64,000 nucleotides of DNA from Thiothrix sp. Lineage in GTDB: Bacteria > Pseudomonadota > Gammaproteobacteria > Thiotrichales > Thiotrichaceae. A program made the translations under genes and the position numbers. The stretch lies in NCBI RefSeq assembly GCF_028714775.1, contig NZ_JAQTLS010000001.1, positions 1-64,000 of the forward strand, read 5' to 3'. Below the pieces are notes generated by a model, which was not told the DNA's origin, made no database searches, and saw only the letters and a list, made by a program, of their open reading frames with translations. This document shows, piece by piece, positions 43,952-54,355 of the stretch (its first letter is position 1; the number at the start of each line of letters is the position of its first letter).

Positions 43952-45825
43952 CAGCGGAACCTGTCGGCCTGATAACGGCTAGCCATGATGGTTTGGGTGG
44001 TGGCAATCACTTCAAAAGCGTCTTTCAGATGGCGGCGTTCCAAGGCTGACAATTCCTCTGGCGGTACGTAGTTGTTCGGGCTTTGGCCTTTTTCAATCTG
44101 CTTGGCCTGATGCTGCAAGCGTACCATGCTAATAAACTCAAAGGCATCACGCAAATCATTGACCGAAGCTTGTGACAACAATACCCCTTCATCGGCAATC
44201 GCATCAAGGCGTTCCCACGTATTAATGGGGCTAAGCCCGCCAGCCAGCGCAAATACCCGTGCAAGGTCAATGACTGGCACGACACCGCGCTTTTTCATGT
44301 CCATGCCTTTTTCATCGCTGCCGTCTTTTTCTTTGTCCAGCACAAAGCCCCGGAAGAAGCCCAACGGCGGACGGTGGCTCAGCGCGTTACTCGCCATGAA
44401 CGCTTGGAACAAAGTACTGGCCTTGGTTTTCTTGAGGATTTCTTCCTGCAAATCGGTCAACAGGCTTTCATCCCCGTGCAGGCAGCGCAAATCGAAGAAG
44501 ATACTGGCGTACATCAACGCTTTCGCTTCTGGCTTATTGATCCATGTCTCAAAGTAACCACGCCAGACCGCCAACGGCTGCCGCCACTGGTCGTTGGTTG
44601 CCATGACATCACCGGGGCAATACACATAGCCGCAAGCATTCAGGCCGTCACTGACGTAACGCGCAAGGTTACGGAAATACTCGCCGTGCTCAGCTTCATT
44701 GTAATCATCCGACAAAATCATGCCGTTATCTTGGTCAGAATGCGCCGTCTGTTCGCGCCGTGCCAATGACCCTGCGGCAACGAAAGCGTAAGGCACGGGC
44801 GGCGCACCGAATTTCTCTTCCGCCAACGCCAACATACGCCGCACAATCGCCTGCCCAATGGAAGTGATCGCCTGCCCAATGTCACTCGCGGGCAAACTGT
44901 TCTTGACCAGCCCCACCATCACCTTCGGCAACACTTTACTCAGTTCCGCCAAACGCTCAACGTGCGCAGCGGCAAAAATATCACCGACCAGATAGACCGC
45001 ATTGTGGCTTTGGCTGCGCAGCAAATCGGAAGCGGAAATGACGCCCACCACGTCCTTACCATCCATAACTGGCACATGACGGATATTACGCCGCGCCATC
45101 AGCAACAAGGCTTCTGATGCTTGGTCACGCGAGGAAAGGGTCAGCGGATTGACAGTCATGATGTCCGCAATCGGCAAATGCACACCTAAACCTTCAGCCA
45201 CCACCCGGCGGCGGAAATCCACATCCGTGACAATACCGCACAAGCTCGCATCGTCTTCTGTCACCATCGCGGTCTGGGCGTTGACTTCGCTCATCTGGCG
45301 GGCAACCTGCTGGATGCTCTCATTGCGCCCCACCAACATCGGCAGTTTCATCAAATCCCGCACGTGCAGGGTAATCATGGCGAAACCGTCATCCGCCCCC
45401 CGGATTTCTTGGATCGCACGGCGTAAACGCTCCGGCTTGCCGTCGGTGAAATACTTACGTACCCGCTCAAAACGTTCCAGCATTTCTAGGAACATCTGAC
45501 CGGAAACCGCATACAGCAGGGTATCTTCAATGGCTTTAACATCCATGCTGACCTTACCATCGCGCATCACGGAACGGTAGCCAACCCATTCCCCCTCACT
45601 GAAACGCCCATAGAGTTCGCCGTTGGGCAGGAACACTTCCATCGCCCCACTGCGGATCAAAAAGCTGTGATGGTTAATCCCCCCGGCCTTCAACACATCC
45701 GTACCACGCCGGACATATTGGATTTCCAAGCCTTGTGCCACTTCATTCAAATAATCGGCGGGCAGCTCCGTCAGCGGCGGGCACTTTGCCAAATAATCAC
45801 GGATTTCGAGCTGTTCAACTTCCAT
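43951..45825 (-). CDS. CBS-domain / DUF294 putative nucleotidyltransferase
   Basis: A 624-residue soluble protein with an N-terminal cyclic-nucleotide-binding-like domain (about 20-125), two CBS domains (about 160-280), a DUF294 nucleotidyltransferase domain and a DUF294_C helical domain. DUF294 shows GSLARREQTAHSDQDNGMIL near residue 355, the G-S-x-R-x-E-x2-x-x-S-D-x-D metal-binding motif. CBS pairs bind adenine nucleotides, so nucleotide levels probably gate activity. It is the first gene of a two-gene operon with the DnaQ-like exonuclease. The physiological substrate is unknown. Confidence 0.88.
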   Translation of the reverse strand: MEVEQLEIRDYLAKCPPLTELPADYLNEVAQGLEIQYVRRGTDVLKAGGINHHSFLIRSGAMEVFLPNGELYGRFSEGEWVGYRSVMRDGKVSMDVKAIEDTLLYAVSGQMFLEMLERFERVRKYFTDGKPERLRRAIQEIRGADDGFAMITLHVRDLMKLPMLVGRNESIQQVARQMSEVNAQTAMVTEDDASLCGIVTDVDFRRRVVAEGLGVHLPIADIMTVNPLTLSSRDQASEALLLMARRNIRHVPVMDGKDVVGVISASDLLRSQSHNAVYLVGDIFAAAHVERLAELSKVLPKVMVGLVKNSLPASDIGQAITSIGQAIVRRMLALAEEKFGAPPVPYAFVAAGSLARREQTAHSDQDNGMILSDDYNEAEHGEYFRNLARYVSDGLNACGYVYCPGDVMATNDQWRQPLAVWRGYFETWINKPEAKALMYASIFFDLRCLHGDESLLTDLQEEILKKTKASTLFQAFMASNALSHRPPLGFFRGFVLDKEKDGSDEKGMDMKKRGVVPVIDLARVFALAGGLSPINTWERLDAIADEGVLLSQASVNDLRDAFEFISMVRLQHQAKQIEKGQSPNNYVPPEELSALERRHLKDAFEVIATTQTIMASRYQADRFR

Positions 45826-45893
45826 CGGTCGTCCATCCTAGCATGTAGATTGTGCGAGGCAGCATAGCATAGGAAAGCGGTAATTTTCGTGCC

Positions 45894-46901
45894 TTATAGC
45901 AAGGAAATGACGTGTTCTGGCGTGATCTTTTTCAAGCAATTCAAGTGCCCTAGCGGGCATTCACGCTTGAAGCAAGGGCTGCATTCCAGACCCATAGACA
46001 GGATTTGTGCGTGGTCACTTAGCGGAGGGGTATAGGTAGGATCGGAAGAACCATACAAAGCAATAACGGGCGCGTCCACCGCTCCCGCGACGTGCATCAG
46101 GCCAGAATCATTGCTCACCACTTGATCAGACAGTGATAGTAAGGCCAATACTTCCTGCAAGCTGGTTTTTCCGGCGAGATCAATGCACGCAGGGGAATGG
46201 GTAGTTGCGGCAATTTCAGCAGTCACAGGTGCATCTTTGCCTGAACCCAGCAAGACAACTTGCCCGCCTTGCGCAACCCAATGCTTGGCAACTTCCGCAA
46301 AATATTCGGCAGGCCAACGTTTTGCCCCGCCGTATTCAGCACCGGGACACAGGGCAAGCAAACGGGAGGTGGAAGCCAGAAACTTCTGCCGTACCTCATC
46401 ACGCTGTACTTCTGTCACCACCAAATGCGGCTGCTGGATTTCCGGCGGTAACGCAGCATCTTGCGGCAAACCCAAGACAACGAAACGCTGCACCGTCATG
46501 GTCAGCACCGACTTATCCAACGGACGGATGTCGTTCAGCAGCCCATAACGCATTTCCCCCTTGAAACCTGTACGTACCTTGGCATTCGCCCAGAATGGCA
46601 CGAGTGCAGACTTGAGGGAACGCGGCAGCACGATTGCCCAATCGTATGCATTGCTGCGCAAAGACTTGCCCAGCCGATAACGTTCGCCCAGTGCCAACAT
46701 TCCGTGTGACAAGGGCATTTCAAGTGCAGCATGGACTTGTGGCATCGCAGCCAGTATCGGCTTGCTCCACGCAGGGGCAAGCACATCAATTTGCAGGTCG
46801 GGGAAACGCCCACGCAGCGCCATGAACAGGCTTTGCGCCATCACCATATCGCCAACCCACGAAGGGCCGACGATCAGGCAACGCTGCGGGGCAAATGGCA
46901 T
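45894..46901 (-). CDS. waaF: ADP-heptose:LPS heptosyltransferase II
   Basis: A family 9 GT-B glycosyltransferase of 335 residues from the ATG at 46901 (MPFAPQRCLIVGPSWVGDMVMAQ); a longer in-frame reading overlaps the preceding gene. It transfers the second heptose to the LPS inner core. Family marks are the N-terminal GPSWVGDMVMAQS, CPGAEYGGAKRWPAEYFAEVA near residue 195, SNDSGLMHVAGAVDAPVIALYGSSDP near 255 and the C-terminal CSPCFKRECPLGHLNCL. It follows ilvE and a zinc-finger gene, the same order as in Pseudomonas. Confidence 0.93.
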   Translation of the reverse strand: MPFAPQRCLIVGPSWVGDMVMAQSLFMALRGRFPDLQIDVLAPAWSKPILAAMPQVHAALEMPLSHGMLALGERYRLGKSLRSNAYDWAIVLPRSLKSALVPFWANAKVRTGFKGEMRYGLLNDIRPLDKSVLTMTVQRFVVLGLPQDAALPPEIQQPHLVVTEVQRDEVRQKFLASTSRLLALCPGAEYGGAKRWPAEYFAEVAKHWVAQGGQVVLLGSGKDAPVTAEIAATTHSPACIDLAGKTSLQEVLALLSLSDQVVSNDSGLMHVAGAVDAPVIALYGSSDPTYTPPLSDHAQILSMGLECSPCFKRECPLGHLNCLKKITPEHVISLL

Positions 46902-46906
46902 TGCGC

Positions 46907-47113
46907 TTAGTCGATCAAACGGTAGAGCGTACCGCAATAAGGGCAACGGGCAGTCTTGTCAGCACTACGCTCAATCGCCAATGAGACTCGCGGGTGCGAA
47001 CACCACAACGCAGTTTCATCGGTTGGGCAATGCAAGGGCAAATCCTGCCGCTTGACCACCACTTCGCGGGTTTCCCCTAAACGTTTGTAATCGGCAATGC
47101 TCGGTGCGGACAT
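46907..47113 (-). CDS. zf-CHCC zinc-finger protein (NDUFS6-like)
   Basis: A 68-residue protein with the single zf-CHCC pattern C-x9-H-x14-C-x2-C (CPTDETALWCSHPRV, RCPYCGTLYRL). It belongs to the small zinc-finger family related to the NDUFS6 subunit of complex I. In gammaproteobacteria it sits between ilvE and waaF, as here. Its function in bacteria is not established. It lies 5 bp before waaF and 20 bp after ilvE. Confidence 0.88.
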   Translation of the reverse strand: MSAPSIADYKRLGETREVVVKRQDLPLHCPTDETALWCSHPRVSLAIERSADKTARCPYCGTLYRLID

Positions 47114-47133
47114 ACGGCCTCCAACACAATCAG

Positions 47134-48054
47134 TTATACAAGGGTCAACCAGTGACGGTATTTTTCAGAGCGCCCATGCACAATATCCAGATACAGTGTT
47201 TGCAATTGCTCAGTAATCGGGCCACGTGCCCCTGAACCAATCGAGCGACGATCCAGTTCACGGATCGGGGTAACTTCCGCTGCCGTACCAGTGAAGAAGG
47301 CTTCATCCGCGACATACACTTCATCACGGGTAATGCGTTTTTCACGGACTTCAAAGCCCAAATCACGTGCCAACGTCACCACGGTTTTACGGGTAATCCC
47401 ATCCAGTGCGGAGGTCAGGTCAGGGGTATAAATGACGCCATCTCTGACGAGGAAGAAGTTTTCTGCACTACCTTCAGAAACAAAACCATCGACATCCAAC
47501 ACCAGTGCTTCGTCGTAGCCGTCGTCCAGTGCTTCACGCAGCGCCAGCATCGAATTCATGTAGTTACCGTTGGCTTTCGCCTTGCACATGGTAACGTTGA
47601 CGTGATGACGGTTGAAAGAGGAAGTCTTGATGCGGATACCCTTTTCCATGTTTTCCGCACCGAGGTAAGCACCCCATGTCCATGCAGCAACCATCGCGTG
47701 GGTTTCCAGATTATCGGCACGCAAGCCCATACCTTCGGAACCGTAGAAACACATGGGGCGGATATAGGCGGAGTCGAGCTTGTTTTCACGTACCGCTGCC
47801 CGTTGCGCGTCGTTCAAGATTTCTTTGCTGAACGGCATCGGCATACGCATGATTTTGGCGGAATTGAACAGGCGGTCAGTATGATCCTGCAAGCGGAAAA
47901 TGGCAGTGCCTTGTTCGGTCTTATACGCCCGCACACCTTCAAAAACGCCCATGCCATAGTGAAGGGTATGGGTTAGGACGTGGGTTTTGGCTTCGCGCCA
48001 AGGAACCATTGCGCCGTCCAGCCAGATCAGGCCATCGCGGTCGGACATCGACAT
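47134..48054 (-). CDS. ilvE: Branched-chain amino acid aminotransferase
   Basis: A 306-residue fold-type IV PLP enzyme that catalyses the last step of Val, Leu and Ile synthesis. Signatures are LHYGMGVFEGVRAYKTEQG near 31, the PLP Lys in MCKAKANGNYMNSMLA near 157, LDVDGFVSEGSAENFFLVRDG near 195 and GITRKTVVTLARDLG near 225. Length matches E. coli IlvE (309). It heads the ilvE, zinc-finger, waaF unit. Two ATGs (48054 and 48048) are both possible starts. Confidence 0.96.
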   Translation of the reverse strand: MSMSDRDGLIWLDGAMVPWREAKTHVLTHTLHYGMGVFEGVRAYKTEQGTAIFRLQDHTDRLFNSAKIMRMPMPFSKEILNDAQRAAVRENKLDSAYIRPMCFYGSEGMGLRADNLETHAMVAAWTWGAYLGAENMEKGIRIKTSSFNRHHVNVTMCKAKANGNYMNSMLALREALDDGYDEALVLDVDGFVSEGSAENFFLVRDGVIYTPDLTSALDGITRKTVVTLARDLGFEVREKRITRDEVYVADEAFFTGTAAEVTPIRELDRRSIGSGARGPITEQLQTLYLDIVHGRSEKYRHWLTLV

Positions 48055-48138
48055 TGCTTATCTCCACAACAAAATGAAACGTCAAAGGATACACGCAGTC
48101 TGAAATTGTTGCCAGACCGTGACAGCGGATCACGGACG

Positions 48139-48170
48139 AAAAAAAAGCCCCGCTGGTTCCAGCGAGGCAG
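48139..48170 (-). terminator. Terminator after the lytic transglycosylase gene
   Basis: On the minus strand CTCGCTGG and CCAGCGGGG flank an AA loop and are followed by a run of eight T. It separates the transglycosylase gene from ilvE. Confidence 0.88.
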
Positions 48171-48195
48171 GGAGAAATACCAAATGAAAAAACGC

Positions 48196-49047
48196 TTACA
48201 CTTCGCCCGGCGTTAAACCTTGGAATACCGTGAACTCCTGCACAGGACGCGCCCAGCCATAGCCGCGCCCACCACCCGCAGGCACACGCGCATTACGCTG
48301 GTAGCCTGCTGCCGCGAGCCTCGGCATCGTCGGCGTGCGGTTATACTCTGCCATAATCTTGGCGACGTAGTTTTGGGTTTCGCGGTAAGGCGGCATCCCA
48401 TTGTACTTGCGCACCGCACCAGGCCCGGCATTATAGGCCGCTAACGCCAATGCCTTATTGCCATTGAATTCGCGCAACATTTGCGCCAAATACTTGATGC
48501 CGCCTTCGATATTTTGCTGCGGATCCCATGCATTCCCCACGCCTAAGTGGTTTGCGGTATCCGGCATCAGTTGCATCAACCCCATCGCCCCCGCCTTCGA
48601 GCGGGCATTGGGGTTAAAGCAAGACTCCTGCTTCATCACCGCCCGCACCAAATTTACATCGACCCCGTACTGTTGGGCATAAGCACGCACGGAGGACAAA
48701 TGCGAGATGAACTTGCGCTCCAGTTGATCGTGGCTTTGTCTGCCACAATGGTGCGGCGGGATGCCTCCAGAAAACGCAACGGGCACGTTAGTAGCGGCAT
48801 AATTGCGGGGCATCGGCGGCGGCGTTACGGTTCGCGGACGTGCTTTTTGTGGCGCACCGTATTTCGCAACCAGCTTGTATTTTTTGCCTTGTTTAGGCGT
48901 ATTGGTTAACCAGCGTGTCCCTTCTTTGTCAACGTAGGTGTAAATCGCGGCTTCCGCCGACTGGCTATGTGCCGTAACACCAACACCGCACAGGAAAGAC
49001 AGCGCAAGAACACCATGGGCATGACGCGACTTGTCTGGGTTATTCAT
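48196..49047 (-). CDS. Lytic transglycosylase (SLT, MltC/EmtA-like) with DUF4124-like N-terminus
   Basis: A 283-residue exported murein hydrolase. The signal peptide ends near AEA (residue 33). The start at 49047 (ATG) is preferred over an upstream GTG at 49056. A DUF4124-like strand ([23 protein letters not shown]) follows. The SLT/GEWL domain (about 120-235) has the catalytic Glu in [28 protein letters not shown]. It then has [45 protein letters not shown] and a family-typical Tyr near the end. It cleaves peptidoglycan glycan strands to anhydro-muropeptides. A single gene with its own terminator. Confidence 0.9.
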   Translation of the reverse strand: MNNPDKSRHAHGVLALSFLCGVGVTAHSQSAEAAIYTYVDKEGTRWLTNTPKQGKKYKLVAKYGAPQKARPRTVTPPPMPRNYAATNVPVAFSGGIPPHHCGRQSHDQLERKFISHLSSVRAYAQQYGVDVNLVRAVMKQESCFNPNARSKAGAMGLMQLMPDTANHLGVGNAWDPQQNIEGGIKYLAQMLREFNGNKALALAAYNAGPGAVRKYNGMPPYRETQNYVAKIMAEYNRTPTMPRLAAAGYQRNARVPAGGGRGYGWARPVQEFTVFQGLTPGEV

Positions 49048-49163
49048 TGCTACCACTTATTGTTTTTATTTATTAATCAGTATTCACATCTACCGGGGAA
49101 TTTTTATCTTTTGCTTAACACTCAATCTGTTGATTTGCTCTGTTATCACACTATATCCCTCCG

Positions 49164-49331
49164 TTTTAACCCGTGTCCAACACATCAGATAAGCGGCGAA
49201 GTTGCTTTTCGCCACTGGTGTCCTACACTCAAACAAGGCGGTTCTGATCTGTCTTAGTTTCGCGGGGATTCATAGGGATCGTGATACCGCAATCGGGCTT
49301 GCGCATTTTTATAGTGCGCGAGCCTTTTTAT
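49164..49331 (+). ncRNA. Candidate small RNA in the transglycosylase-apaG gap
   Basis: The 296-bp gap (49057-49352) has minus-strand genes on both sides, yet ends in a plus-strand terminator-like hairpin. A promoter-like TTGATT (49130-49135) and TATATC (49152-49157), 16 bases apart, precede it. A hairpin (GGCGAA/TTCGCC) lies near 49193-49212. No convincing plus-strand reading frame is present. It matches no RNA I recognise and remains a weak call. Confidence 0.3.
49295..49331 (+). terminator. Orphan plus-strand terminator-like hairpin
   Basis: GGGCTTGCGCA and TGCGCGAGCC form a 10-bp stem with one G-T pair, followed by TTTTTA. No plus-strand gene precedes it for over a kilobase; on the minus strand it has no T-run. 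Confidence 0.6.
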
Positions 49332-49352
49332 TGCGGGAAATAATATGGCGTT

Positions 49353-49733
49353 TTAGTGCAGCAAGCGGGGGTTTGCCAGACGGAAGGGAGGGATCCGGGC
49401 ATCAAAGCGCTCACCATCATCTGCCAGCATTTGGTAAGTGCCTTGCATGACCCCTAATGGCGTGTCCAGAATCGTACCGCTGGTATAACGGAAGCCCTCA
49501 CCCGCCTTCAGGTAAGGCTGCTCACCAATCACCCCTTCGCCGCGAACCTCTTGGGTGCGCCCATCCGAATCTGAAATCACCCAATGACGGGTCAGCAGCT
49601 TAGCAGCAACACTGCCTTGGTTAAGGATTGTAACTGTATAAGCAAAAACATAACGGCTTTGGTCAGGATCAGATTCTTTCTCGATATAGTGGCTTTCGAC
49701 AGAAACCTGAATGTTGTAGCGTTCGCTATCCAT
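49353..49733 (-). CDS. apaG: ApaG protein
   Basis: A 126-residue Ig-like/fibronectin-III fold protein with the ApaG core: ESDPDQSRYVFAYTVTILNQG, LLTRHWVISDSDG, VRGEGVIGEQPYLKAGEGFRYTSG and MQGTYQMLADDGERF. The family is linked to Co2+/Mg2+ resistance in Salmonella (CorD) and occurs with apaH in enterics, but no apaH neighbour is seen here. Precise biochemistry is unknown. It is a single gene. Confidence 0.95.
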   Translation of the reverse strand: MDSERYNIQVSVESHYIEKESDPDQSRYVFAYTVTILNQGSVAAKLLTRHWVISDSDGRTQEVRGEGVIGEQPYLKAGEGFRYTSGTILDTPLGVMQGTYQMLADDGERFDARIPPFRLANPRLLH

Positions 49734-49821
49734 TTCGACACCCTTTTACACACGTGGAAGGCTAAACATACAGCAGCCCTAACGGAAACCCTAATAAAAC
49801 CCGACCAATGCGGGCTTTCGC

Positions 49822-50928
49822 TTATAACAGCACCAAATTATCACGGTGAATCAGTTCCGGCGCATCGACATAGCCCAAAACTTGTTCAATTGATTTACTC
49901 GGATGGCGCTTAATGCGGTCAGCCTCTTCGCTGGAATAATTCACCAGCCCCTTGGCGATCAGGCGACCATCTTCTGCCACGCAACTGACCACTTCGCCTC
50001 GGTCAAACACACCTTCGACCCGCACCACCCCGACAGGTAGCAGGCTTTTGCCGGTATTGAGGATCGCATCCGTCGCGCCCGCATCCAGCCACAATGAACC
50101 TTTCGCAGCCAATTGCCCCGCAATCCACTGTTTCCGTGCGGCAATCGGGGCAGCATCCGGTAACAATAAGGTTCCCAATTCTTCGCCAGCACGGAGACGT
50201 TCCAGCACTTGCGGCTCACGCCCGGACGCAATCACCGTCGCGCAACCAGAACGCGAAGCCCGTTGTGCCGCCAGAATTTTGGTGCGCATCCCGCCACTGC
50301 CAATCAACGTCCCCGCACCACCGGCAAATTCCAGATAATCCGGGTTATTGGCACGCCCTTCATGGATCAGTTGGGCATCGCTAAACTTGCGCGGGTCTTT
50401 GTCATACAAACCGGATTGGTCGGTAAGGATTACCAGCACATCGGCCTCGACCAGATTTCCCACCAACGCACCCAGCGTGTCGTTATCCCCCAGCCGGATT
50501 TCGTCGAAAGCCACTGTGTCATTTTCATTAATGACGGGGATCACTTTCAGGTCAATCAAGGTAGTAAGGGTGCTACGCGCATTGAGGTAACGGCGGCGGT
50601 TAGCAAGGTCATCGTGGGTCAACAAGACCTGTGCCGCGTGGAAACCGTGCTGCTGGAACACCACTTCGTAAGCATGGATCAAGCTCATTTGCCCAATCGC
50701 AGCCGCAGCCTGCTTTTCAAACAAAGCTTTGGGCTTGGTTTTCCACCCCATGCGGCTCATGCCTTCAGCAACCGCGCCGGAAGACACCAGCACAATTTCC
50801 ACACCGGATTTGTGCAGACGCGCCATTTGCCCCGCCCAATCAGCCAGTGCAGCACGGTCAAGCCCTTCGCCATCACGGGTCAGCAGGGCACTGCCAATTT
50901 TGACGACCCAACGCTGGGTCTTGGGCAT
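49822..50928 (-). CDS. proB: Glutamate 5-kinase
   Basis: A 368-residue enzyme of the first step of proline synthesis. The ATG at 50928, four bases after the obg stop, gives a normal N-terminus ([17 protein letters not shown]). The amino-acid-kinase domain has [48 protein letters not shown] and [21 protein letters not shown]-terminal PUA domain begins around residue 275. It is translated directly after obg, a common pairing in gammaproteobacteria. Confidence 0.96.
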   Translation of the reverse strand: MPKTQRWVVKIGSALLTRDGEGLDRAALADWAGQMARLHKSGVEIVLVSSGAVAEGMSRMGWKTKPKALFEKQAAAAIGQMSLIHAYEVVFQQHGFHAAQVLLTHDDLANRRRYLNARSTLTTLIDLKVIPVINENDTVAFDEIRLGDNDTLGALVGNLVEADVLVILTDQSGLYDKDPRKFSDAQLIHEGRANNPDYLEFAGGAGTLIGSGGMRTKILAAQRASRSGCATVIASGREPQVLERLRAGEELGTLLLPDAAPIAARKQWIAGQLAAKGSLWLDAGATDAILNTGKSLLPVGVVRVEGVFDRGEVVSCVAEDGRLIAKGLVNYSSEEADRIKRHPSKSIEQVLGYVDAPELIHRDNLVLL

Positions 50929-50932
50929 GAAT

Positions 50933-51964
<1,032 letters not shown>

Positions 51965-51974
51965 CTACATACGC

Positions 51975-52000
51975 AAAAAGCCCCGACCAAGCGGGGCTTT
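51975..52000 (-). terminator. Terminator between rpmA and obg
   Basis: AAAGCCCCG and CGGGGCTTT make a perfect 9-bp stem with a 6-base loop; on the minus strand it is followed by TTTTT. It may attenuate read-through from the ribosomal genes into obg. Confidence 0.85.
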
Positions 52001-52026
52001 AAGCAAATCGTCTTGCGACAGATGCC

Positions 52027-52305
52027 TTAAGCTGAACAGCCTTCAACCGCTACTGGCTGAATGCTAACATACTTGCGGCTTTCTGGGCCTTTACGTTGGA
52101 AAACCACAATGCCCGTTGCTTTTGCAAACAGGGTATGGTCTTTACCAAGGCCAACGTTGTCACCAGCGTGGAAGCGAGTGCCGCGTTGACGTACCAAAAT
52201 GTTGCCAGCCAGAACCAATTGACCACCGAAGCGTTTTACGCCAAGTCGCTTGGATTCTGAATCACGACCGTTGCGGGTACTACCGCCTGCCTTTTTGTGT
52301 GCCAT
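52027..52305 (-). CDS. rpmA: 50S ribosomal protein L27
   Basis: A 92-residue bL27 starting [16 protein letters not shown], with no leader peptide, as in gammaproteobacteria. [23 protein letters not shown] and [16 protein letters not shown] match the family. Its N-terminus reaches the peptidyl transferase centre. Partner rplU starts just upstream. Confidence 0.98.
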   Translation of the reverse strand: MAHKKAGGSTRNGRDSESKRLGVKRFGGQLVLAGNILVRQRGTRFHAGDNVGLGKDHTLFAKATGIVVFQRKGPESRKYVSIQPVAVEGCSA

Positions 52306-52317
52306 TGCTGTATCCCC

Positions 52318-52632
52318 TTACGCTGCTGAAATACCAGTGATTTCGATCTGTGTCAGGTACTGGCGGTGACCAGTACATTTCTGATGGTGCTTACGGCGGC
52401 GGAATTTCATGATCCGCACTTTGACGCCGCGAGTCTGGGCCACAACGTTAGCAGTTACTTTCGCGCCTGCAACGTAAGGTGCGCCGATTTGCACGGAATC
52501 ACCTTCCCCGACCATCAGGACATTTTCGAAATCAATATCTGCGCCTTCTTCTGCATCCAGTTTTTCAACGAAGATGCTGTCGCCTTGAGCGACGCGGTAC
52601 TGTTTACCGCCCGTTACGATGACCGCATACAT
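52318..52632 (-). CDS. rplU: 50S ribosomal protein L21
   Basis: A 104-residue bL21 starting [17 protein letters not shown] at 52632; longer in-frame reading reaches into the divergent ispB promoter and is not coding. The closing [26 protein letters not shown] is the 23S-rRNA-binding loop. GGAGA precedes the start. It is the first gene of rplU-rpmA(-obg-proB). Confidence 0.97.
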   Translation of the reverse strand: MYAVIVTGGKQYRVAQGDSIFVEKLDAEEGADIDFENVLMVGEGDSVQIGAPYVAGAKVTANVVAQTRGVKVRIMKFRRRKHHQKCTGHRQYLTQIEITGISAA

Positions 52633-52675
52633 GATTAACGAATCTCCAAAAAATGTCCTGTTAAAGAGCCGCAGG

Positions 52676-52704
52676 ATTGTAGCTGTAAAGCCACCGCAGG
52701 TCAA
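52676..52704 (-). promoter_or_regulatory. Sigma-70 promoter of rplU-rpmA
   Basis: On the minus strand TTGACC (52699-52704) and TACAAT (52676-52681) are separated by 17 bases, about 44 bases before the rplU ATG. Confidence 0.8.
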
Positions 52705-52741
52705 ACAGCAAATAAATATTGGCGCGGATTGAGCGTATCGC

Positions 52742-52770
52742 TTGACATACGGGGGTGCTATTCCTAGCAT
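52742..52770 (+). promoter_or_regulatory. Sigma-70 promoter of ispB
   Basis: A consensus TTGACA (52742-52747) and TAGCAT (52765-52770) are 17 bases apart and end 28 bases before the ispB start. Confidence 0.7.
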
Positions 52771-52798
52771 TCGGGGCTTTACCGCAGCCTGCATTATC

Positions 52799-53767
52799 AT
52801 GGATTTCAACTCAATACGCCTACTTGCCGATGCAGACATGCAAGCGGTCAATGCGCTGATTCAGCGTCGCTTGCATTCCGATGTCGTCCTCATCAACCAG
52901 CTCAGCCACTATATCATCGGTAGCGGCGGCAAACGCTTACGCCCTTTACTGGCCTTGCTGGTGGCGCGTGCGTGCGGCTATCAAGGCGAACGGCATGTGG
53001 ATGTCGCTGCCATCGTGGAATTCATCCACACTGCCACCCTGCTGCACGACGACGTGGTGGATGAATCCGACATGCGCCGGGGCAAGGAAACTGCCAACAA
53101 CGTGTGGGGCAACCAAGCGGCGGTACTGGTAGGCGATTTCCTCTATTCACGCTCGTTTGAAATGATGGTGGATGTCGGCAGTATGCGCATCATGGAAATA
53201 CTTTCCACCACCACCAACACCATTGCGGAAGGTGAAGTCCTGCAATTGCTCAACTGCCACGACCCCGACACCACCGAACAGCGCTACATGGAAGTGATCC
53301 ACTCCAAAACCGCGAAACTGTTTGAGGCTGCGTGCCAATTGGGCGCGGTACTGACGGGCTTAGATACCGACAAAGAACAGGCGATGGCAAACTTCGGAAT
53401 GCACTTGGGCACGGCATTCCAGTTAGTCGATGACGTGTTGGATTACACCGCCGATGCCGCCGAAATGGGCAAAAACGTGGGTGATGATTTGGCAGAAGGC
53501 AAACCGACCCTGCCGCTGATTATCGCCATGCAGCGCAGCGATGCTGCCACTGCCGCACTGTTACGCCAATCCATCGAACAAGGTGGTTTGGAACACATCG
53601 ACACCATCATGCAAGCGATCACCGCCACCAAAGCGATTGATTACACACTGGAATTGGCGAAAGCGGAAGCGGAGCGGGCAATTGCCAGCTTGCAATGCCT
53701 GCCGGATAGCGCGTACAGGCAAGCACTGGAATCACTGTCATGGTTTGCAATTAACCGCAGCCATTAA
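52799..53767 (+). CDS. ispB: Octaprenyl diphosphate synthase (IspB-type polyprenyl synthase)
   Basis: A 322-residue trans-isoprenyl diphosphate synthase that makes the quinone side chain. The start at 52799 (MDFNSIRLL) matches E. coli IspB. FARM is [11 protein letters not shown] near residue 82 and SARM is LVDDVLDYT near 209. [11 protein letters not shown] and GRAFQLVDD-type segments complete the fold. The chain length (eight or nine units) cannot be read from sequence. It is divergent from rplU across 166 bp and supplies the same quinone pathway as ubiE. Confidence 0.94.
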   Translation: MDFNSIRLLADADMQAVNALIQRRLHSDVVLINQLSHYIIGSGGKRLRPLLALLVARACGYQGERHVDVAAIVEFIHTATLLHDDVVDESDMRRGKETANNVWGNQAAVLVGDFLYSRSFEMMVDVGSMRIMEILSTTTNTIAEGEVLQLLNCHDPDTTEQRYMEVIHSKTAKLFEAACQLGAVLTGLDTDKEQAMANFGMHLGTAFQLVDDVLDYTADAAEMGKNVGDDLAEGKPTLPLIIAMQRSDAATAALLRQSIEQGGLEHIDTIMQAITATKAIDYTLELAKAEAERAIASLQCLPDSAYRQALESLSWFAINRSH

Positions 53768-54345
53768 GCCAAATCCGCCGCAAGTGAGGCACGGGTAGCT
53801 TCTGCCACCTCCACCTCATACGCATAATGCGGATGCCCAATCCCCATCTGGATTGCCGCCCCCTCTTTTACCGCCGCCACCATTTCCGCCGTTAACTCAA
53901 AACGCAGAAAATGCACCGACGAGGTTTTTTCCTCGGTTTCACGCTCCAAATCTTCATTGGCAATCGGGTAAACTTTGGCGAAACCTTGCACCCGCACCCA
54001 CGTTTGGCGCTCAATCCCAATCAGCTTGCCTAGCCAAACCTTGCGCTCTTCCACATCCGGGAACTCCACCATGAACGTGGCTTTCCAGTTGCCACCATCG
54101 GGGATCATCGGGTTGTAAGCATCCAGCTCATCCTGAATCCCCGCTGCCTCGAAAATTTTCTCGATGCGCAGCATTTCCTGAATCTGGTACTGCATGGTCA
54201 GGCGGTCTTCAAAATACAACGTCGCATTCGGGCCGATATGCACCTTGCGGTTTGCCTTATGCGCCATCAGTTTCTCGCGGAATGCCTTACGCTCGACTGC
54301 ATATTGCTCCAAGCCCATCAAATCAGCGCGTGTCAGTTTATCCAT
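53764..54345 (-). CDS. DUF3501 family protein
   Basis: A 193-residue soluble protein from the ATG at 54345 (MDKLTRADLMGLEQYA), which has GGAAAGGG upstream. It matches DUF3501, with FYEDRLT-like LYFEDRLTMQYQIQEMLRIEKIFE, YNPMIPDGGNWKATFMVEF and a C-terminal MGIGHPHYAYE. The family occurs with a CCG-domain iron-sulfur protein and rubrerythrin, as here, suggesting a shared redox or peroxide role. Stop codons of this gene and ispB overlap. Confidence 0.85.
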   Translation of the reverse strand: MDKLTRADLMGLEQYAVERKAFREKLMAHKANRKVHIGPNATLYFEDRLTMQYQIQEMLRIEKIFEAAGIQDELDAYNPMIPDGGNWKATFMVEFPDVEERKVWLGKLIGIERQTWVRVQGFAKVYPIANEDLERETEEKTSSVHFLRFELTAEMVAAVKEGAAIQMGIGHPHYAYEVEVAEATRASLAADLA

Positions 54346-54355
54346 TTCCCTTTCC

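Noticed and set aside
49202-49450. 82-codon plus-strand frame across the apaG end
   Set aside because: No ribosome-binding site, overlaps apaG and the terminator hairpin, and has no recognisable similarity.
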